Shown: in pieces, positions 6,777 to 10,022 of the stretch
Numbering within the stretch: position 1 is the stretch's first letter
Layout: each line of letters opens with the position of its first letter
The notes under the pieces: generated by a model
The model's input: only the letters and a program-made list of their open reading frames with translations
Database searches by the model: none
Told to the model about the DNA's origin: nothing
Position numbers and translations under genes: made by a program
DNA from: an uncultured Clostridia bacterium
GTDB taxonomy: Bacteria; Bacillota; Clostridia; TANB77; CAG-508
Length of the DNA stretch: 10,022 nucleotides
NCBI GenBank assembly: GCA_947629995.1
Contig: CANRFX010000038.1
Span: 1-10,022, forward strand
Direction of reading: 5' to 3'

Positions 6777-7629
6777 GATTGGAATTTTTTTTGCTATTTT
6801 TATACAAATTACAAATATCACAATCTGTACATAAAATTACTCTATTTTCAAATACTAATCGTAAAGTATCAATAAATTCATCCATAAAATCATCAATCAA
6901 ATGAATATATATTTTTTGAGGAAGTAAATGAAGAAGTGAATTAAGTATATAATCATTAGAAGAAAAAGAAATATCACTTAAAATTTTACTATCAAAAATA
7001 TCATTTTCAGCCATAATTAAATTTTTATTTTCGTCAAGTAATATAGATTCTGTTTTAGAAAATATTATATGAACAATATTGCAACCATAGTTTTGCGAAT
7101 TAATATATAGCTTTAAAAGAGAAATAAATTCTAAATATTCTTTTTCAATGACAAAACTATTTACAGCTTCATTTACAACATTGTCTAAAATCGATAAATA
7201 TTTCTTTAACCTAAAATTAATAAAACCATTTAAAACAATCGATTTGTGTGTAGATATAAAATCGTAAAAAATATTATGCAATACCTTAAATTTTTTATCG
7301 AAGAGATTTGTAAAATCATCTGCCATAATATCAAAACAAATATCAAGTATTTCTTTTTTTTCATTAAAATCAAAATAAAAATAATTTTGAAATAAAATTC
7401 TTTTTAATAAAGTTTCTTCTATTTGATCAATAACAAGGTAAGCTAGAATATCTGAAATTTCTGAGAAAAAAGGAGATGCATCATTACCTAAATAATGAAT
7501 AATAACATTTTTATAAAGTTTAAACTCATTTTCTGAAAAACATACATTTTTTAAGTTGGTATTCTTTAATTCATTTAGTAGATATTTTAGTAAATCAGAA
7601 TCATTTGTTTTAATACATATTGACTTCAT
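6748..7629 (-). CDS. ytxC: YtxC-like sporulation protein
   Basis: Protein of 293 residues, the usual length for the YtxC family (PF08812), which is found in spore-forming Firmicutes and whose molecular role is unknown. Recognition rests on GFINFRLKKYLSIL (from residue 135), the VIEKEYLEFISLLKLYI block (from about 160), the LLHLLPQKIYIHL stretch and a C-terminal ENRVILCTDCDIC with C267, C270 and C273 spaced as a CxxCxxC cluster that could bind a metal. The ATG complement at 7627-7629 follows an AAAGGAGAT ribosome site (7636-7644). No frame interruption is seen, but the gene has few glycines. Its 3' end is embedded in the shared terminator. The protein is Lys/Asn/Ile rich in line with the genome's base composition. 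Confidence 0.85.
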   Translation of the reverse strand: MKSICIKTNDSDLLKYLLNELKNTNLKNVCFSENEFKLYKNVIIHYLGNDASPFFSEISDILAYLVIDQIEETLLKRILFQNYFYFDFNEKKEILDICFDIMADDFTNLFDKKFKVLHNIFYDFISTHKSIVLNGFINFRLKKYLSILDNVVNEAVNSFVIEKEYLEFISLLKLYINSQNYGCNIVHIIFSKTESILLDENKNLIMAENDIFDSKILSDISFSSNDYILNSLLHLLPQKIYIHLIDDFMDEFIDTLRLVFENRVILCTDCDICNLYKNSKKNSNQKIPHTEHF

Positions 7630-7709
7630 AAAAAAATCTCCTTTCCAATAAAACTAGTATCTACTAAATTTAAAAAACTTATACATTATGATATGCAGAT
7701 AAAAAAAAA

Positions 7710-7771
7710 TTGCTAATGGGGACGGAGCATTTTGACAATTAATTGTCAAAATGCTCCGTCCCCAACGACAA
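7710..7771. repeat. Head-to-head REP-like pair forming a perfect 48-bp palindrome
   Basis: Two 31-bp units in opposite orientation (7710-7740 and 7741-7771) make a perfect palindrome at 7717-7764 centred on TTAATT. It begins three bases after the GH57 stop (reading the minus strand) and ends before the leader of the ytxC-like gene, so it may act as the GH57 terminator or an mRNA 3'-end stabiliser. The remaining gap 7630-7709 is A/T-rich with only the ytxC ribosome site evident. Confidence 0.88.
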
Positions 7772-7774
7772 TTT

Positions 7775-9364
7775 TTAATAATAAATCATATAATCTATAT
7801 CTGGGAAAACACAATCTTTTTCAGATATATCTTCTAAAAAGTCTTTATCAATTTTGTTTTCCTTTATTTGATAATATAATTTTGTAAATCTTCCAATATG
7901 ATCTTTAATTCTCTTTTTTGCATAATCAACCATAGTACCATTTGTAATTATAAATAGCCAATCACTACTTTGAGCAAGTAATAATTCTCTTGCACATTGA
8001 TTTAAAGCCTCTCTTTTTATGCCATCTTTTTCATTTGGATAAAGATAAGCAAGCTCGCACATTCTATCGCCTGCAACATGTAAGTGTCTATGTACATAGT
8101 CATTTGTAGGGTTTAACCATACTTCACTATAACCGTTTGCACCCCAACTAGAACGGCAAGGAGTAGCAACTTGCATATTTGGATATTTATCAATATATTC
8201 TGATGGTGTAATTAATTCGAAATTGCAATCATCATAATAGATTTTTTTAAATAAAATATATAACCAGTATGGACCTTCATACCACCAATGTCCATAAAGC
8301 TCAGCATCATAAGGGCAAAGAATAATAGGTGGAGTATCCATAAATTTAGATAAATTATCAATTTGTGCATTTCTGCAATCTAAGAAATGTCCAGCTTGTT
8401 TTTCAGCAGAGTCCATAGCCCATCTTGGATTATAATAGTCTTTAAAATCTGAGTCTCCTGTAATTCTATAATATTTAATTCCAGTATGAACTCTAGCTCC
8501 ATTATGTGCAATATATGGTTTTATATAATCATAGTCAACATCATAACCAATATCACGATAAAATTCTCTATAATTGTAATCGCCAGGATAGCCATTAATA
8601 GAACTCCAAACTTGTCTAGAAGATTCGATATCTCTACCAAATGCAACAACACCTTTTGGCGAAACAATTGGTGCAAAAGTGCCATAAATAGGAGTTGGGT
8701 CTGCATATAAAATTCCATGTGATTCTGTAATAATATATTCAATACCAAATTCTTTTAAATATTGGTCAGCTTCTGGTACATAGCCACATTCAGGAAGCCA
8801 AATACCACGAGGCTTTTTCCCAAAATATTTTTCATAAGTTTGAACACCAACAGCAATTTGTGCTTTTACTGTTTTTTCGTTTACATATAAAATAGGAAAA
8901 TAGCCATGTGTTGCACCACAAGTAATTATTTCTAAAACACCTATATCTTGGAAGTGTTTAAAAGCTTGAATTAAATTGCAATGATAAACTTCTTTAAATA
9001 AATGTAAATCATTAGAATAACGATCAAAATAATATTTTGATAATTTATTTAATCTTTCATCATTTGCAGTCCTTTTAATTTCTTTTTCAGACAATTCGAT
9101 TAATCGCTCTAAATAATGAATATATTTTTTTTGCAATAATTTATTGTCTAGCATGGAAAGTAGAGGAGGGGTCATAGACATTGTAATTCTAAAATTGACA
9201 CCTTCTTCGACTAATTTTTGAAAGTTTGTTAATAGTGGGATATAAGTTTCTGAAATTGCTTCATATAGCCAAGATTCTTCTAAATAATCGTCACTTTCTG
9301 GGTGGTGGATAAATGGAAGATGAGCATGAAGTACAAAACTTACATATCCTTTTTTTTCTTGCAT
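7775..9364 (-). CDS. Glycoside hydrolase family 57 1,4-alpha-glucan branching enzyme
   Basis: Cytoplasmic enzyme that transfers alpha-glucan chains to form alpha-1,6 branches in glycogen-like polymer; 529 residues, typical for the GH57/DUF1957 branching-enzyme group. The five GH57 conserved regions are visible: I, HAHLPF (residues 13-18); II, CGATHGYFP (149-157); III, GIWLPECGY with presumed nucleophile E192; IV, CPYDAELYGHWWYEGP with presumed acid/base D353; V, SSWGANGYSEVWLNP (405-419). ATG complement 9362-9364 follows an AAAGGAGA site (9371-9378). The frame is uninterrupted, although it contains many GGA codons and conserved glycines. It lies 67 bases downstream of a DUF4912 gene in the same direction, so the two are probably cotranscribed. 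Catalytic residue assignments come from family knowledge, not from structure. Confidence 0.93.
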   Translation of the reverse strand: MQEKKGYVSFVLHAHLPFIHHPESDDYLEESWLYEAISETYIPLLTNFQKLVEEGVNFRITMSMTPPLLSMLDNKLLQKKYIHYLERLIELSEKEIKRTANDERLNKLSKYYFDRYSNDLHLFKEVYHCNLIQAFKHFQDIGVLEIITCGATHGYFPILYVNEKTVKAQIAVGVQTYEKYFGKKPRGIWLPECGYVPEADQYLKEFGIEYIITESHGILYADPTPIYGTFAPIVSPKGVVAFGRDIESSRQVWSSINGYPGDYNYREFYRDIGYDVDYDYIKPYIAHNGARVHTGIKYYRITGDSDFKDYYNPRWAMDSAEKQAGHFLDCRNAQIDNLSKFMDTPPIILCPYDAELYGHWWYEGPYWLYILFKKIYYDDCNFELITPSEYIDKYPNMQVATPCRSSWGANGYSEVWLNPTNDYVHRHLHVAGDRMCELAYLYPNEKDGIKREALNQCARELLLAQSSDWLFIITNGTMVDYAKKRIKDHIGRFTKLYYQIKENKIDKDFLEDISEKDCVFPDIDYMIYY

Positions 9365-9388
9365 TTTTATTCTCCTTTGTTCATTAAA

Positions 9389-9422
9389 ATCTGTTGAAGG
9401 AAGATATTTACCCTCAACAGAT
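9389..9422. terminator. Hairpin between the DUF4912 gene and GH57
   Basis: ATCTGTTGA (9389-9397) pairs perfectly with TCAACAGAT (9414-9422), with two more G-C pairs after one mismatch. On the minus strand only a short TTTT follows, so it is a weak terminator or an attenuating or processing hairpin just upstream of the GH57 ribosome site. Confidence 0.5.
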
Positions 9423-9431
9423 AATTTGTTT

Positions 9432-10022
9432 CTATCTATATTTTAATGAAAAACTGTTAGAAGAAGGATTACCACCAGATGAAGGATTATTATTTATATC
9501 ATAAAATTCTTCTATGTTTTCATTTTGGTATATTGCTTTGTATAAATCATAAATATTGTATATTTTTCCCATATTTCGAATAAAAGATATGGAATTTATA
9601 TTTTTTGTAGATAATTTACCTGTTTTTACATTTCTAAAATAAACCATTTTTTGATTTTTATCAAATAAAATTCTATCATTTGGGGATTCTATTTCATTTG
9701 ATGTTGCAACATGAATATAATCTATATTTAATTGTTCTGTTTTGTAAATTGGACGTCTGCCAAGTTCTATTTTATAATCGCATTTGCTATCTGCTACGTG
9801 TAAGTACCAACTATTTGCAAAGTCGTTAATTTCTACTTCAAAACTATAATTTAAAGTGTTGTTATGAACAATTAAAATTGGTCTTGTTGTTTCAAAAAAA
9901 TTATCTCCATATTGTTTTTGAAAGTTTTTACGGTCTGTATCTGAAATGTCCCAATAAATAAATAGATTGGTAGGAGTTTGTGCCAAAACTTTTACAATTG
10001 TTTGATTATAACGATAAGGCAA
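9432..10022 (-). CDS. DUF4912 domain protein, 3' part (5' end outside window)
   Basis: 196 residues are visible. The segment LPYRYNQTIVKVLAQTPTNL followed by FIYWDIS is the characteristic opening of DUF4912 (a YWD/YWE motif after a short strand). Further strands follow: RPILIVHNNT, SWYLHVADSKCDYKIELGRR and IHVATSNEIESPNDR. The C-terminal tail is Asn/Ser/Gly rich (NNNPSSGGNPSSNS) and probably disordered. The first visible codon is TTG at the window edge; it is more likely an internal leucine than a start, because DUF4912 proteins usually have sequence before LPxRY. Function is unknown. Position just upstream of the GH57 branching enzyme suggests a link to glucan metabolism. A CTT GGC (Leu-Gly) pair occurs here without an extra base. 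Confidence 0.82.
   Translation of the reverse strand: MPYRYNQTIVKVLAQTPTNLFIYWDISDTDRKNFQKQYGDNFFETTRPILIVHNNTLNYSFEVEINDFANSWYLHVADSKCDYKIELGRRPIYKTEQLNIDYIHVATSNEIESPNDRILFDKNQKMVYFRNVKTGKLSTKNINSISFIRNMGKIYNIYDLYKAIYQNENIEEFYDINNNPSSGGNPSSNSFSLKYR

Noticed and set aside
10020..10022. TTG at the window edge as the start of the DUF4912 gene
   Set aside because: The frame is simply cut by the window; family members normally have sequence before the LPxRY motif.

Overview
The window comes from a low-GC, endospore-forming anaerobe, most likely an uncultured Clostridia member. The case rests on strongly A/T-biased codons, purine-rich GGAGG-type ribosome sites, a C1-metabolism gene (fhs), two sporulation-linked genes (gpr and a ytxC-like gene) and a GH57 glucan-branching enzyme beside a DUF4912 protein.

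Layout. The plus strand carries the 3' part of fhs (to 1096), uvrA (1220-4060), gpr (4466-5402), a small HTH-plus-membrane-segment protein (5464-5901) and a membrane-anchored DUF4878/DUF5105-like protein (5987-6713). A bidirectional terminator near 6719-6776 meets the convergent minus-strand genes: ytxC-like (6748-7629), GH57 (7775-9364) and a DUF4912 protein cut by the window end (9432-10022). Three intergenic gaps carry a 31-bp REP-like repeat, eight copies in all. In the uvrA-gpr gap four copies form the arms of a 348-bp nested foldback (4059-4406) around a perfect bidirectional terminator stem. Good sigma-A promoters precede the HTH gene and the DUF4878-like gene.

Main observation. uvrA, gpr and the DUF4878-like gene are broken by 14 single-base interruptions, all of one kind: an extra C at a codon boundary directly before a glycine codon (13 GGA, 1 GGT), giving an in-frame CGG followed by A or T. 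Removing these C's restores full-length conserved proteins of 943, 310 and 241 residues, and each gene length then divides by three. In the whole window CGG is never used in phase as a normal arginine codon; every in-phase CGG is one of these sites, while seven out-of-phase CGGs are harmless. This looks like unassigned-CGG +1 frameshifting, or four-base decoding of CGGA/CGGT as glycine, comparable to what is reported for AGG in Perkinsus mitochondria. A systematic sequencing or consensus error remains the main alternative and can be tested with raw reads, the tRNA set and proteomics.

Functionally the window mixes housekeeping (C1 metabolism, excision repair), sporulation/germination (GPR, YtxC) and glycogen-type polymer metabolism (GH57, DUF4912). 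It does not look like a mobile island.
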